DNA of 64,000 nucleotides, taken from Sphingopyxis macrogoltabida (lineage in GTDB: Bacteria > Pseudomonadota > Alphaproteobacteria > Sphingomonadales > Sphingomonadaceae). Shown in pieces: positions 35,032-44,032 of the stretch. The stretch lies in the NCBI GenBank assembly GCA_003241685.1, contig QFPJ01000007.1, positions 1-64,000 on the forward strand, read 5' to 3'. Every line of letters begins with the position of its first letter. The first letter of the stretch is position 1. A program made the position numbers and the translations under genes. The notes beneath the pieces were generated by a model. The model was not told the origin of the DNA. It worked only from the letters and a program-made list of their open reading frames with translations, and ran no database searches.

Positions 35032-35742
35032 CTAGGCGACAGTGGGGGTTGCCGTAACGTCATACGCATATGCGCCGCCGCACGACAGCGACAGGAGCCG
35101 TTCGCCCGCCACCAGCATCGCGCGGTAAGGTCCGGCGAAATTTTCGGCAATCGCGGGCGCCGAAACGTCGAGACCGCCGGTCAGGCTGCCGAAGGCGGGC
35201 AGAATCAATCGCTTCGCACTCGCCGCCAGACAGGGGCGCGACACCGCCCGTCCGCGCAGCGTCAGGCGCAGCTTCGGATGGAAATGGCCCGATATTTCGG
35301 GCCGCGATTCCTCCGGGCGCGCCTGATGACGCAGCACGATTCCGTCGATGCAAAGTTCGTCGGCCACCTCGCCGCCCCAGGCACCGCCGCTCAACCCGTC
35401 GTGATTGCCCGCGATCCACAGCAGCTTGGTCGCCCGTGCCTGGGCATGGAGCCGTTCCGCAACCGCCGGGACGATACGGTCCGCCGCCGCGCGGTCGTGG
35501 AAGCTGTCGCCGAGGCACCAGATCGCCCGCGCGCCCGTTTCCGTCGCCAGCCGCGCGAGCCGGTCGAGCGTGTCATGGCTGTCATAGGGCGGCAGCGGCT
35601 GGCCGTGGGCGGCATACCAGCTGGCCTTTTCCAGATGCAGGTCGGCGACGATCAGCGCGGCGTGGCGCGGCCAGAATAGCGCCCGGTCGGGCAGCAGGTG
35701 CAGGCGGTGGCCGGCAAAGTCGAAGCTGGGCGCGGTCGGCAT
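35032..35742 (-). CDS. pdeM: Ligase-associated DNA damage response phosphoesterase/endonuclease PdeM
   Basis: This 236-residue calcineurin-like metallophosphoesterase has the motifs VADLHLEKASW (D-x-H), WCLGDSFHD (GD), LWIAGNHDG (GNHD) and ISGHFHPK (GHxH). It matches the PdeM family that travels with an ATP-dependent ligase, an Lhr-like helicase and an exonuclease as a predicted DNA repair set. Here the helicase is 1.2 kb away with one gene between. The ligase and exonuclease are not in the window. Confidence 0.88.
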   Translation of the reverse strand: MPTAPSFDFAGHRLHLLPDRALFWPRHAALIVADLHLEKASWYAAHGQPLPPYDSHDTLDRLARLATETGARAIWCLGDSFHDRAAADRIVPAVAERLHAQARATKLLWIAGNHDGLSGGAWGGEVADELCIDGIVLRHQARPEESRPEISGHFHPKLRLTLRGRAVSRPCLAASAKRLILPAFGSLTGGLDVSAPAIAENFAGPYRAMLVAGERLLSLSCGGAYAYDVTATPTVA

Positions 35743-35782
35743 GGCGCCGCTATGACCGCCCCCGCCGCCCGCTGCAAGCCGG

Positions 35783-36850
35783 CTAACCGCTGGGGTCCGA
35801 CATGTTGGCGGCGAAGCGCCGTCCGGCGTCGCGTTCAGCCCCGCTGGGCAGGTCGAAGACGACGCGGCGGTTGGGAAAATCGATCTCGACCCGGTCGAAC
35901 AGCGACAGGCTGTCCATCCCGATCAGCAACGCCGGGCGTTCGACCAGCCCGAGCGCGCGAAAGGCCTGGCTGTCGGCGAAGCTGACCGGCAGGTCGTTGA
36001 TGTCCATGCCGTTGATGACGATGCGGCGGATCGCGGTGCGCATCGCCGGCACCGCCTCCCCCGTGACCGCGCTGAGCACGGTGGGGACGAAGGGCACGCT
36101 GTTTTCGCGCCGCGCCGCGACGAGCCTTTGCAACGCCAGATTGCCGACGCTGGTCTGGGCGCCGGTATCGACGATGACGTCGATCCGCTTCCCGTCGAGC
36201 CGGGCGTCGGACAGGATCAGGCGCCCGGCGGCGTTGCGCGCCGTGACGACGATCGCGTCATCGTCGCGGATGATCGGGCGCGCCCGTTTGCGCGTTTCGA
36301 GGATTTCCATATGTTCCTGCCGGAAATCGATCAGCACCCGCCGCGTTTCGAGCATGTCGACCCCGATCAGCCCCGCCGCGCCGATGTGGCGGCCGTAAAA
36401 GGCGGGCGCATCGAACGCCGCCATCGACAGGTCGGTCATTTCCAGGGCCGCGACGCGAAAGCTGGGAACGATCGCCGAACTGCCGATGGTCGCAAGCCGC
36501 AGCTTGCCGCCCTCGACCAGTTTCAGACGGTCGGCCAGCTCGCGCGAGATGACGGTGCGTTCGGCGCCGGTGTCGACCAGGAACGAGAAGGGACCCTGAC
36601 CGCCGACCATCACGGGGACCGCCATCCGCCGCGTCGCATCGAGGTCGAAAGGCTGAACCAGCGGCGCGATTTCCGCCGCGACATCTTCCGCCGCGACGTC
36701 GGGATCGGCGATCGGATCGGCCAAGGGCGAATCGGCGGCCGGGGGTGCGACCGGGGGCGTCGGACCGGCCGCAGGCGGCGTGGTTCCGATCAGCAACGGT
36801 GCGGCGAGCAACAACGCCCAGACGGGCGAACGCACGACAACTTCGGTCAT
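35783..36850 (-). CDS. Periplasmic double retropepsin-like aspartyl protease
   Basis: This 355-residue protein has an N-terminal signal or anchor segment (about 10-26), a Pro/Ala-rich linker, and two retropepsin-like domains in one chain. The first active-site loop is FLVDTGAERTVIS (Asp93), the second VIVDTGAQTSVGN (Asp228). Each is followed by the hydrophobic-Gly element of the fold (LIGVDML and LIGMDSL). Retropepsins normally dimerise, so a tandem arrangement could form an intramolecular active site. The ATG at 36850 has GAGG 9 nt upstream. It lies between pdeM and the lhr-like helicase on the same strand. Substrate unknown. Confidence 0.85.
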   Translation of the reverse strand: MTEVVVRSPVWALLLAAPLLIGTTPPAAGPTPPVAPPAADSPLADPIADPDVAAEDVAAEIAPLVQPFDLDATRRMAVPVMVGGQGPFSFLVDTGAERTVISRELADRLKLVEGGKLRLATIGSSAIVPSFRVAALEMTDLSMAAFDAPAFYGRHIGAAGLIGVDMLETRRVLIDFRQEHMEILETRKRARPIIRDDDAIVVTARNAAGRLILSDARLDGKRIDVIVDTGAQTSVGNLALQRLVAARRENSVPFVPTVLSAVTGEAVPAMRTAIRRIVINGMDINDLPVSFADSQAFRALGLVERPALLIGMDSLSLFDRVEIDFPNRRVVFDLPSGAERDAGRRFAANMSDPSG

Positions 36851-36924
36851 GGCCGGCATCCTCTTTTTTCGCATCCTACGCCTGTGGGCGAGCCGCGACA
36901 AGCAGGGTTCGCGGCGCCGCAGAA

Positions 36925-39339
36925 TCAGGGCGTCATGGCCGCCGCGGCCAGGCTGTCGGCCAGTTCGCCGAGCAGCGCGTCGTCAAGGTCGGCCGCCGCG
37001 ACATTCTCGCGCCCGATCAGCACCAGCACGGGCACCGCCAGCGGGCTGATGCGGGGCAGCGCCCGGTGCAGCATCGTGCCGCTGGCGCGGTCGAGAAGGT
37101 CGCCAAGCCGCGCCACGTCGGTCAACCGTTCGCGGGCATCGGCCCACGCCGCCTCGATCAGCAGATGATCGGGTTCATATTTGCGCAGCACGTCAAAGAT
37201 CAGGTCGGTCGAGAAGGTCACCTGCTTTCCGGTCTTGCGCTTGCCCGGATGCTGGCGCTCGATCAGCCCGCCGATTACCGCGACTTCGCGGAACGCGCGT
37301 TTCAGCAGGTGCGATCCCTCGACCCATTCGACGAACTCGTCCTCGAGGATCGCGGCGTCGAACAGCGCGGCGGGATCGCCCACCGGCTTCAGCGACCAGA
37401 GCGCCAGCGCATAGTCGGAGGCGACGAAACCCAGCGGCTGCAACCCGGCGCGCTCCATCCGTTTCGACATCAGCATCCCCAGCGACTGGTGCGCGTTCCA
37501 GCCTTCGAAGGGATAGCAGACGAGATAATGCGCGCCCTCGTGCGGAAAGGTTTCGACCAGCAGTTCGCCGGGGCGCGGCAGCACCGACCGCAATTGCTGC
37601 ATTTCCAGCCAGACGCGGACATCCTCGGGAAAGCGCCGCCAGCTCGCCGGATCGGCGAGGAAGGCGCGCACCCGGTCGGCCAGCCGCGTCGTCAGCGCCA
37701 TGCGCGCGCCGACATAGGACGGAATGCGCGCGGGGCGCGTCGTCGCGCGGACGATCAGGTCGGTGTCGCGGATCGCCTCGACCTCCAGGCTGAGCCCCGC
37801 GAAGGCGAAGGTATCGCCCGCGGTCAGCGTGCTGGCGAAATATTCCTCGACGCTGCCAAGCCGGCGGCCGTTTTTGAACCGCACGTCCAGCGTCGGCGCG
37901 TCGACGATGATCCCCGCATTCAGCCGGTGCTGCGCCGCCAGCCGGGGATGGGCGATGCGCCACATGCCTTGTCCGTCGGGCGCCAGGCGGCGGAAGCGGT
38001 CGTAGCTCTTGAGCGCATAGCCGCCGTCGCGCACGAAACCGAGCAGGCGCGAGAAGGTCGTTTCATTGACCCAGCGATAGGGCGCGGCCGAGTTGATTTC
38101 CGCGAGCAGCGCGGCCTCGTCGAACGGGGCGGCGCACGCCATCGCCATCACATGCTGCGCCAGCACGTCGAGCGCGCCGGGGCGGAAACGGTCGGCGTCG
38201 CGCTCGCCCGCCTCGACCGCGTCGAGCGCGGCGCGCGCCTCCAGATATTCGAAGCGGTTGCCCGGCACGATCAGCGCGCGGCTCGGTTCGTCGAGACGGT
38301 GGTTGGCGCGCCCGATCCGCTGGAGCAGACGCGACGAGCCCTTGGGCGCCCCCATCTGGATCACGCAATCGACGTCGCCCCAGTCGAGCCCGAGGTCGAG
38401 GCTGGAGGTTGCGACGAGCGCGCGCAGCCGCCCCTCCGCCATCGCCGCCTCGGCGCGCTGGCGCGCTTCGTGGTCGAGGCTGCCGTGATGGATCGCGATC
38501 GGCAGCGACAGGTCGTTGACCTTCCACAATTCCTGAAAGATCAGTTCGGCCAGCCCGCGCGTGTTGCAAAAGATGATCGTCGTGCGGTTCCGCGCCACCT
38601 CGGCCATCACCTGATGCACCGCATAGCGCCCCGAATGGCCGGCCCACGGCACGGCGCCTTCTGGCAGCAGGATCGCGATGTCGGGATCGGCGCCGGCCTC
38701 GCCCTCGACCAGCGTGACCGCGCCCGCATCGGCGTGCGGCGCCAGCCATGCGGCATATTGCGCGGGATCGGCGATCGTCGCCGACAGGCCGACGCGGCGC
38801 ATCGCCGGGGCCAGTTTCTGCAACCGCGCAAGCGCGAGGCCGAGCAAATCGCCGCGCTTGCCCGGCGCGAACGCGTGAATCTCGTCGATCACCACCGTCT
38901 TCAGGTCGGCGAACAGGGTGAAGCTGTCGGGATAGGACAGCAGCAGCGACAGCGATTCGGGGGTCGTCAGCAGGATATTGGGCGGACGGCTGCGCTGGCG
39001 CGCCTTCTTGTCCGACGATGTATCGCCGCTGCGGCTCTCGACGCTGATGTCGAGTCCCATATCGGCGATCGGCCCGAGCAGGTTGCGCTCGACATCGGCG
39101 GCCAGCGCCTTCAGCGGCGACACATAGAGCGTGTGCAGCCGGTCCGACGGATGCGCCGCCAGGTCGACGAGGCTGGGCAGAAAGCCCGAAAGCGTCTTGC
39201 CGGCCCCGGTCGCGGCGACGAGCAGGGCATGCTCGCCGCGAAGCCCCGCGGCCAGCATGTCGGCCTGATGCCGGCGCAGCCGCCACCCGCGCGCGGCGAA
39301 CCAGTCGGCAAAGGGAGCGGGCAGGGACATGGGAAGCAT
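36925..39339 (-). CDS. Ligase-associated DNA damage response DEXH-box helicase (Lhr-like)
   Basis: This 804-residue superfamily 2 helicase shows Walker A ATGAGKT (43-49), SPLKALAADVERN (motif Ia), TTPESL, DEIH (152-155, motif II), LSATIADP (motif III), then FCNTRGLAE and the motif VI region LLQRIGRANHR. The long C-terminal part (about 400-804) fits the Lhr core and the ligase-associated subfamily of about 800-830 residues. It is predicted to act with PdeM, an exonuclease and an ATP-dependent ligase in repair; only PdeM is nearby. The start may be the ATG at 39339 or the one three codons later. It diverges from glsA. Confidence 0.93.
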   Translation of the reverse strand: MLPMSLPAPFADWFAARGWRLRRHQADMLAAGLRGEHALLVAATGAGKTLSGFLPSLVDLAAHPSDRLHTLYVSPLKALAADVERNLLGPIADMGLDISVESRSGDTSSDKKARQRSRPPNILLTTPESLSLLLSYPDSFTLFADLKTVVIDEIHAFAPGKRGDLLGLALARLQKLAPAMRRVGLSATIADPAQYAAWLAPHADAGAVTLVEGEAGADPDIAILLPEGAVPWAGHSGRYAVHQVMAEVARNRTTIIFCNTRGLAELIFQELWKVNDLSLPIAIHHGSLDHEARQRAEAAMAEGRLRALVATSSLDLGLDWGDVDCVIQMGAPKGSSRLLQRIGRANHRLDEPSRALIVPGNRFEYLEARAALDAVEAGERDADRFRPGALDVLAQHVMAMACAAPFDEAALLAEINSAAPYRWVNETTFSRLLGFVRDGGYALKSYDRFRRLAPDGQGMWRIAHPRLAAQHRLNAGIIVDAPTLDVRFKNGRRLGSVEEYFASTLTAGDTFAFAGLSLEVEAIRDTDLIVRATTRPARIPSYVGARMALTTRLADRVRAFLADPASWRRFPEDVRVWLEMQQLRSVLPRPGELLVETFPHEGAHYLVCYPFEGWNAHQSLGMLMSKRMERAGLQPLGFVASDYALALWSLKPVGDPAALFDAAILEDEFVEWVEGSHLLKRAFREVAVIGGLIERQHPGKRKTGKQVTFSTDLIFDVLRKYEPDHLLIEAAWADARERLTDVARLGDLLDRASGTMLHRALPRISPLAVPVLVLIGRENVAAADLDDALLGELADSLAAAAMTP

Positions 39340-39409
39340 GTGGCGCGCCGGACGGCGGGCGGCAAGGTCCGGCTATTTGTTCCGGGGCGTTCCATGCTAG
39401 GCGGGCGGC

Positions 39410-40336
39410 ATGACCGATCTCGCCCGCTGCCTTGCCGAAGCCTATGACGTCGCGCTGCCGCACCGCGGGGAGGGCAAGGTCGCCGACTATATCCCGGCGC
39501 TCGCCTGCGTCGACCCGATGCGCTTCGGCATGGCGCTGGCGCTGCCCGACGGGACGGTGCATGTCGCGGGCGATGCCGACATGCCCTTTTCGATCCAGTC
39601 GGTGTCGAAGGTGTTCACGCTAGCGCTGGCGCTGCGCCGCGTCGGCAGTTCCCTGTGGGACAGCGTCGGGCGCGAACCGTCGGGCAGCGCCTTCAATTCG
39701 ATCGTCCAGCTTGAAAGCGAGGCGGGCGTCCCGCGCAACCCCTTCATCAACGCCGGCGCCATCGCGACGACCGACCGGCTGATCGACGGGCGAAGCGGCG
39801 ACGCGGCGGTCGACGAAATCGTCGATTTCATGCGGGCGCGCGCTGGCGACGACGGCGTCGCCATCGATCTGGACGTCGCCTTTTCCGAATCCGAAACCGG
39901 CGCGCGCAACCGCAGCCTGACCCATTTCATGGACGCCTTCGGCAATCTGCGCCATCCGGTCGAAACCGTGCTGGGCGTCTATTTCCGCCAGTGCGCCATC
40001 GCGATGAGCTGCCGCCAGCTCGCCAGGGCCGGGCTGTTCCTCGCCATGGAAGGGTGCGACCCGCTGACTGGCGAGCAGCTTCTGGAGGCGCATCGCGCGC
40101 GGCGGATCAACGCGATCATGATGCTGTGCGGTCATTACGACAATAGCGGCGAATTCGCCTTTCGCGTCGGCCTGCCCGGCAAGAGCGGGGTCGGCGGCGG
40201 CATATTGTGCATCGCGCCGGGGCAGGGGTCGATCGCGGTGTGGTCGCCGGGGCTGAACGAGGCGGGCACGTCGCTGGTCGGCGCCATCGCGCTCGAACAT
40301 TTCGCCTATGCCGCGGGCTGGTCGGTGTTCGATTAG
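39410..40336 (+). CDS. glsA: Glutaminase A
   Basis: This 308-residue enzyme hydrolyses glutamine to glutamate and ammonia. It has the serine beta-lactamase-like fold of the glutaminase family: the SxxK motif in MPFSIQSVSKVFTLALAL, EPSGSAFNSIVQLESEAGVPRNPFINAGAI, ESETGARNRSL, and the C-terminal GLPGKSGVGGGILCIAPGQGSIAVWSPGLNEAGTS. Length is standard. It diverges from the helicase and is convergent with the RlpA gene. Confidence 0.96.
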   Translation: MTDLARCLAEAYDVALPHRGEGKVADYIPALACVDPMRFGMALALPDGTVHVAGDADMPFSIQSVSKVFTLALALRRVGSSLWDSVGREPSGSAFNSIVQLESEAGVPRNPFINAGAIATTDRLIDGRSGDAAVDEIVDFMRARAGDDGVAIDLDVAFSESETGARNRSLTHFMDAFGNLRHPVETVLGVYFRQCAIAMSCRQLARAGLFLAMEGCDPLTGEQLLEAHRARRINAIMMLCGHYDNSGEFAFRVGLPGKSGVGGGILCIAPGQGSIAVWSPGLNEAGTSLVGAIALEHFAYAAGWSVFD

Positions 40337-40348
40337 GCGCGGCTATGC

Positions 40349-40366
40349 TCCCGCTGGGGAGCGGGA
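40349..40366. terminator. Small hairpin between glsA and the RlpA gene
   Basis: TCCCGCT (40349-40355), a GGGG loop and AGCGGGA (40360-40366) form a perfect 7-bp hairpin 12 bp beyond the glsA stop. No T-run follows, so terminator function is uncertain. Confidence 0.35.
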
Positions 40367-40427
40367 CCCTGCCGTTTCGTCACCCGTTATGGAAACAAGC
40401 CGGCGTTTGCGGCCGGCCGATGGCCGC

Positions 40428-40847
40428 TCAATCGGCGGTGAGCAGAGCCAGCTTCACCCGTGCGGTGCCGCTGCGGTGCATGCCGATTTCCTGCGCGGCG
40501 GCGTGGCTGACGTCGATAACCCGGCCGTGGGAAAAGGGTCCGCGGTCGTTGATGCGGACGATCACGCTGTCACCGTTCGAGATATTGGTCACGCGCACCA
40601 AGCTGCCGAAGGGCAAGGTCCGGTGGGCCGCGGTGAGGTCGCGCGGGTTGAAGCGTTCGCCGTTCGCGGTGCGGTTGCCGGCCAGTTCATTGCCGTAATA
40701 GCTGGCCGTGCCGCCGCCGATGTCGGTTTCGGGATTGTCGGTTGCGACGTCGGCGGCCGCCACCGGATCGCCCGCGATTTCCATATCCTGGGCCGCGGCC
40801 GAAACCGTCAGCAGAAAAGGCATCAACACGGCCGAAAAAGCGCGCAT
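40428..40847 (-). CDS. RlpA-like double-psi beta-barrel protein
   Basis: This secreted protein of about 139 residues has a signal peptide (MRAFSAVLMPFLLTVSAAA) and one double-psi barrel domain: TASYYGNELAGNRTANGERFNPRDLTAAHRTLPFGSLVRVTNISNGDSVIVRINDRGPF, then GRVIDVSHAAAQEIGM. RlpA proteins cleave denuded septal peptidoglycan or bind it. This one lacks a lipobox Cys and the C-terminal SPOR domain of full RlpA, so it may be periplasmic and free. AGGGG 7 nt upstream favours the ATG at 40847 over that at 40862. It follows gyrB on the same strand. Confidence 0.9.
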   Translation of the reverse strand: MRAFSAVLMPFLLTVSAAAQDMEIAGDPVAAADVATDNPETDIGGGTASYYGNELAGNRTANGERFNPRDLTAAHRTLPFGSLVRVTNISNGDSVIVRINDRGPFSHGRVIDVSHAAAQEIGMHRSGTARVKLALLTAD

Positions 40848-40944
40848 CACCCGTCCCCTCATGTCCTCTTTTCGTGGACGGCGCTCAAGCAGCAGCGGCG
40901 CGCAAGGGCAAGCCGCCGCGCGTCAGGGTGAAGCGAATCTGCGG

Positions 40945-43491
40945 TCAGACGTCCAGATTGGCGACCGAAAGCGCGTTGGTCTGGATGAAATCGCGGCGCG
41001 GTTCGACCTCGTCGCCCATCAACCGTTCGAAGATTTCGTGCGCGACATCGGCCTGTTCGGCCTCGACGCGCAGCAGCGAGCGGTTGGCGGGATCGAGCGT
41101 GGTTTCCCAAAGCTGCTCCGCGTTCATTTCGCCCAGCCCCTTGTAGCGGCTGATCGCGAGGCCCTTGCGGCTGTGCGCGAAAATCGCGTCGAGCAGTTCG
41201 GACGGCCGCGTCACCGCGACGGCCTTGGCATTGGCGGCCGGTGCGTCGGCGTCCTCGCCATCGGCGGCGGCATTTTCGACCTCCGCCGCGGCGGCGCCGC
41301 TCAGCTTCACGAGCCGGCCCGGGCGCGCATAGGTTTCGGCCTGCTCGCTGGCCAGCTTATGCAGGCGGCGCGCTTCCTGGCTGGCGAGGAAGGCCGCGTC
41401 GATCGCATGATGGTCGCTGACCCCGCGCCAGCGGCGTTCGAGCGTGTAGCCGCCGCCTTCGACCGCATTGACCGTCCACTGTGCCTCGTTGCCGCCGGTC
41501 AGCGCCTTTTCGGCCGCATTGAGCCAGCGCGCGGATGTCTCGGCGGCGCTGTGGCGCCCCCCGGTGTCGAGATCGGGATCGAGCGCGCCCGCAAAGGCCA
41601 GCGCCTCGACCAGCCCGTGATCGAGACTGCGCGGGACATAGCGCATCAGCGACCGCAGCCGCCGGCCATGATCGATCAGGCCGCGCAGGTCGTTGCCCGA
41701 CCGGCCGCCGCCCGGCGTTTCGAGCAGCAGCGCGTCGATGCCGGTATCGACAAGGTAGTTTTCGAGTGCCGCATCATCCTTCAGATACACCTCGCTGCGC
41801 CCCTTCGCGACCTTGTAGAGCGGCGGCTGGGCGATATAGAGATGGCCGTTCTCGATGATTTCGGGCATCTGGCGATAGAAGAAGGTGAGCAAAAGCGTGC
41901 GGATATGCGCGCCGTCGACGTCGGCGTCGGTCATGATCACGATCTTGTGATAGCGCAGTTTTTCCAGATTGAACTCGTCGCGGATGCCGGTGCCCAGCGC
42001 CTGGATCAGCGTCCCGACCTCCTTCGACGAGATGATGCGGTCGAAGCGCGCGCGCTCGACGTTCAATATCTTGCCCTTCAGCGGCAGGATCGCCTGGATA
42101 TGCCGGTCGCGGCCCTGCTTCGCCGATCCGCCGGCCGAATCCCCTTCGACCAGGAAGAGTTCGCATTTGCTGGGGTCGCGTTCCTGACAGTCGGCGAGCT
42201 TGCCGGGCAGGCTCGCGATGTCCATCGCGCCCTTGCGCCGCGTCAGCTCGCGCGCCTTCTTCGCGGCTTCGCGCGCGGCGGCGGCATCGATGACCTTCTG
42301 GATCACCGCCTTGGCGTGCGCCGGATTTTCCTCCAGCCATTGGGTCATGCGGTCGGCCATCAGGCTTTCGAGCGGCTGGCGCACCTCGCTGCTGACCAGC
42401 TTGTCCTTGGTCTGCGAACTGAATTTGGGATCGGGCAGCTTGACCGAGACGATCGCGGTCAGGCCTTCGCGCATATCCTCGCCGGTCAGGCTGACCTTTT
42501 CCTTCTTCAATATGCCCGATTTCTCGCCATAGCTGTTCAGCGTGCGCGTCAGCGCGGCACGGAACGCCGCAAGGTGCGTCCCGCCGTCGCGCTGCGGGAT
42601 ATTGTTCGTGAAGCAGAGGACATTTTCATAATAGCTGTCGTTCCACTCGAGCGCGACGTCGATGCCGATGCCGTCGCGTTCGGCGCTGATCGCGATCGGA
42701 TCGGGGAGCAGCGGAGTCTTGTTGCGGTCGAGCCATTTGACGAAAGCCGCGATGCCGCCTTCGTAATAAAGATCGTGCGCCTCATGTTCGGCATGGCGCG
42801 CGTCGACGATCTTGATGCGCACGCCGGAGTTCAGGAACGCCAGTTCGCGATAGCGATGCTCGAGCTTTTCGAAATCGAACTCGGTCACATTCTTGAAGGT
42901 GTCGGTCGATGCAAGGAAGGTGACGCGCGTGCCCTTCTTGCCCGCCGGGGCCGGGCCGCTGACCTTGAGCGGGGCGACCGCGTCGCCATGTTCGAAGCGC
43001 ATCCAATGTTCCTGCCCGTCGCGCCACACGGTGAGTTCCAGCCACTCGCTGAGCGCGTTGACCACCGACACGCCGACGCCGTGCAGGCCGCCCGACACCT
43101 TGTAGGCATTGTCGTCGCTGGTATTCTCGAACTTGCCGCCCGCATGCAGCTGGGTCATGATCACCTCGGCCGCCGACACGCCCTCTTCGGCATGGATGTC
43201 GGTCGGAATGCCGCGGCCGTTATCCTCCACGCTGACCGACCCGTCGCTGTTGAGCGTGATCAGCACCAGATCGCAATGTCCCGCGAGCGCTTCATCGATC
43301 GCATTGTCCGAAACCTCGAACACCATGTGATGCAGCCCCGACCCGTCGTCGGTGTCGCCGATATACATGCCGGGGCGCTTGCGGACCGCGTCGAGACCCT
43401 TCAGCACCTTGATCGAATCGGCGCCATAGGCGTTGCTGTTGGGCTGTTTGGCGGCGCTTTCGCCCGCGCCGTTACCGGGGGTGTCTGTCAT
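40945..43491 (-). CDS. gyrB: DNA gyrase subunit B
   Basis: This 848-residue ATPase subunit of gyrase, which introduces negative supercoils, has the GHKL ATPase (KRPGMYIGDTDDGSGLHHM, EDNGRGIPTDIHAEEGVSAAEVIMTQLHAGGKF), transducer, and TOPRIM domain (LVEGDSAGGSAKQGRDRHIQAILPLKGKILNVE; MTDADVDGAHIRTLLLTFFYR). It also has the long gram-negative insert and C-terminal SRYKGLGEMNAEQLWETTLDP. The ATG at 43491 is the only plausible start, yet there is no Shine-Dalgarno sequence and a consensus TATAAT ends only 4 nt upstream, so the mRNA may be leaderless. Confidence 0.98.
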   Translation of the reverse strand: MTDTPGNGAGESAAKQPNSNAYGADSIKVLKGLDAVRKRPGMYIGDTDDGSGLHHMVFEVSDNAIDEALAGHCDLVLITLNSDGSVSVEDNGRGIPTDIHAEEGVSAAEVIMTQLHAGGKFENTSDDNAYKVSGGLHGVGVSVVNALSEWLELTVWRDGQEHWMRFEHGDAVAPLKVSGPAPAGKKGTRVTFLASTDTFKNVTEFDFEKLEHRYRELAFLNSGVRIKIVDARHAEHEAHDLYYEGGIAAFVKWLDRNKTPLLPDPIAISAERDGIGIDVALEWNDSYYENVLCFTNNIPQRDGGTHLAAFRAALTRTLNSYGEKSGILKKEKVSLTGEDMREGLTAIVSVKLPDPKFSSQTKDKLVSSEVRQPLESLMADRMTQWLEENPAHAKAVIQKVIDAAAAREAAKKARELTRRKGAMDIASLPGKLADCQERDPSKCELFLVEGDSAGGSAKQGRDRHIQAILPLKGKILNVERARFDRIISSKEVGTLIQALGTGIRDEFNLEKLRYHKIVIMTDADVDGAHIRTLLLTFFYRQMPEIIENGHLYIAQPPLYKVAKGRSEVYLKDDAALENYLVDTGIDALLLETPGGGRSGNDLRGLIDHGRRLRSLMRYVPRSLDHGLVEALAFAGALDPDLDTGGRHSAAETSARWLNAAEKALTGGNEAQWTVNAVEGGGYTLERRWRGVSDHHAIDAAFLASQEARRLHKLASEQAETYARPGRLVKLSGAAAAEVENAAADGEDADAPAANAKAVAVTRPSELLDAIFAHSRKGLAISRYKGLGEMNAEQLWETTLDPANRSLLRVEAEQADVAHEIFERLMGDEVEPRRDFIQTNALSVANLDV

Positions 43492-43495
43492 AGCG

Positions 43496-43501
43496 ATTAT
43501 A
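43496..43501 (-). promoter_or_regulatory. TATAAT element just upstream of gyrB
   Basis: A perfect TATAAT on the minus strand (43501-43496) is followed by CGCT and then the gyrB ATG. With normal spacing transcription would begin at or beside the ATG. No TTGACA-like -35 lies 16-18 bp upstream, so promoter function is inferred from the -10 alone. Confidence 0.45.
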
Positions 43502-43597
43502 TAGGGTCGAAGGGCATAAAACCCAAGCGAAAATGCGCCTTGCGGCCATTCCGGATGCGCCGTTGCGCGTCGGGCGCGCGGCGGCTAGTTTCGGGGC

Positions 43598-44032
43598 ATG
43601 ACCCATCGCCTTTCGATCCCGTTCGCCGCCCTTGCCACGCTGTCGCTCGCCGCGTGCAGCCAGCCCGCCCCGCCCACCGACAACGCGCCCGCCGTGGCGG
43701 GCGAACCGCTGGCGACGCGCGCGGTGATGATCGGCACCGAAGGCCCCAGCCTGCCCGCCTGCTCCAGTGTCAGCCGCGTCGTCGATGGCGGCACCGATGT
43801 CTATTGGGCGCCCGGCGAAACGCGCGCGTCCAAGGCCAAGATCGCGGGCGGCACCCGCGTTTCGGTGTGCGAGGCGACCGACGATGACGCCTGGTTCGGC
43901 GTCGTTTTCGCTGCCCCCGGCACCGATGCCGACATGTGCGGCGTCGGCAAGTCGGTGCCGAACGCCCGCGAATATCAGGGCCCGTGCCGCTGGGGCTGGA
44001 TCAAGGGCGGGACCGTTCGGCTCGGGAGCTGA
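43598..44032 (+). CDS. Putative lipoprotein of unknown function
   Basis: This 144-residue protein has a short signal peptide and lipobox (LATLSLAACSQPA, Cys21), then a compact domain. The domain has four Cys residues in the mature part (LPACSSVSRV, VSVCEATDDD, DADMCGVGKSV, YQGPCRWGWIKGG) and Trp/Gly-rich strands reminiscent of an SH3-like fold. I do not recognise a family. It diverges from gyrB with 106 bp between start codons. Confidence 0.8.
   Translation: MTHRLSIPFAALATLSLAACSQPAPPTDNAPAVAGEPLATRAVMIGTEGPSLPACSSVSRVVDGGTDVYWAPGETRASKAKIAGGTRVSVCEATDDDAWFGVVFAAPGTDADMCGVGKSVPNAREYQGPCRWGWIKGGTVRLGS

Noticed and set aside
40708..43887. A 1059-codon plus-strand open frame opposite gyrB
   Set aside because: gyrB is unmistakable on the minus strand and the antisense product resembles no protein family.
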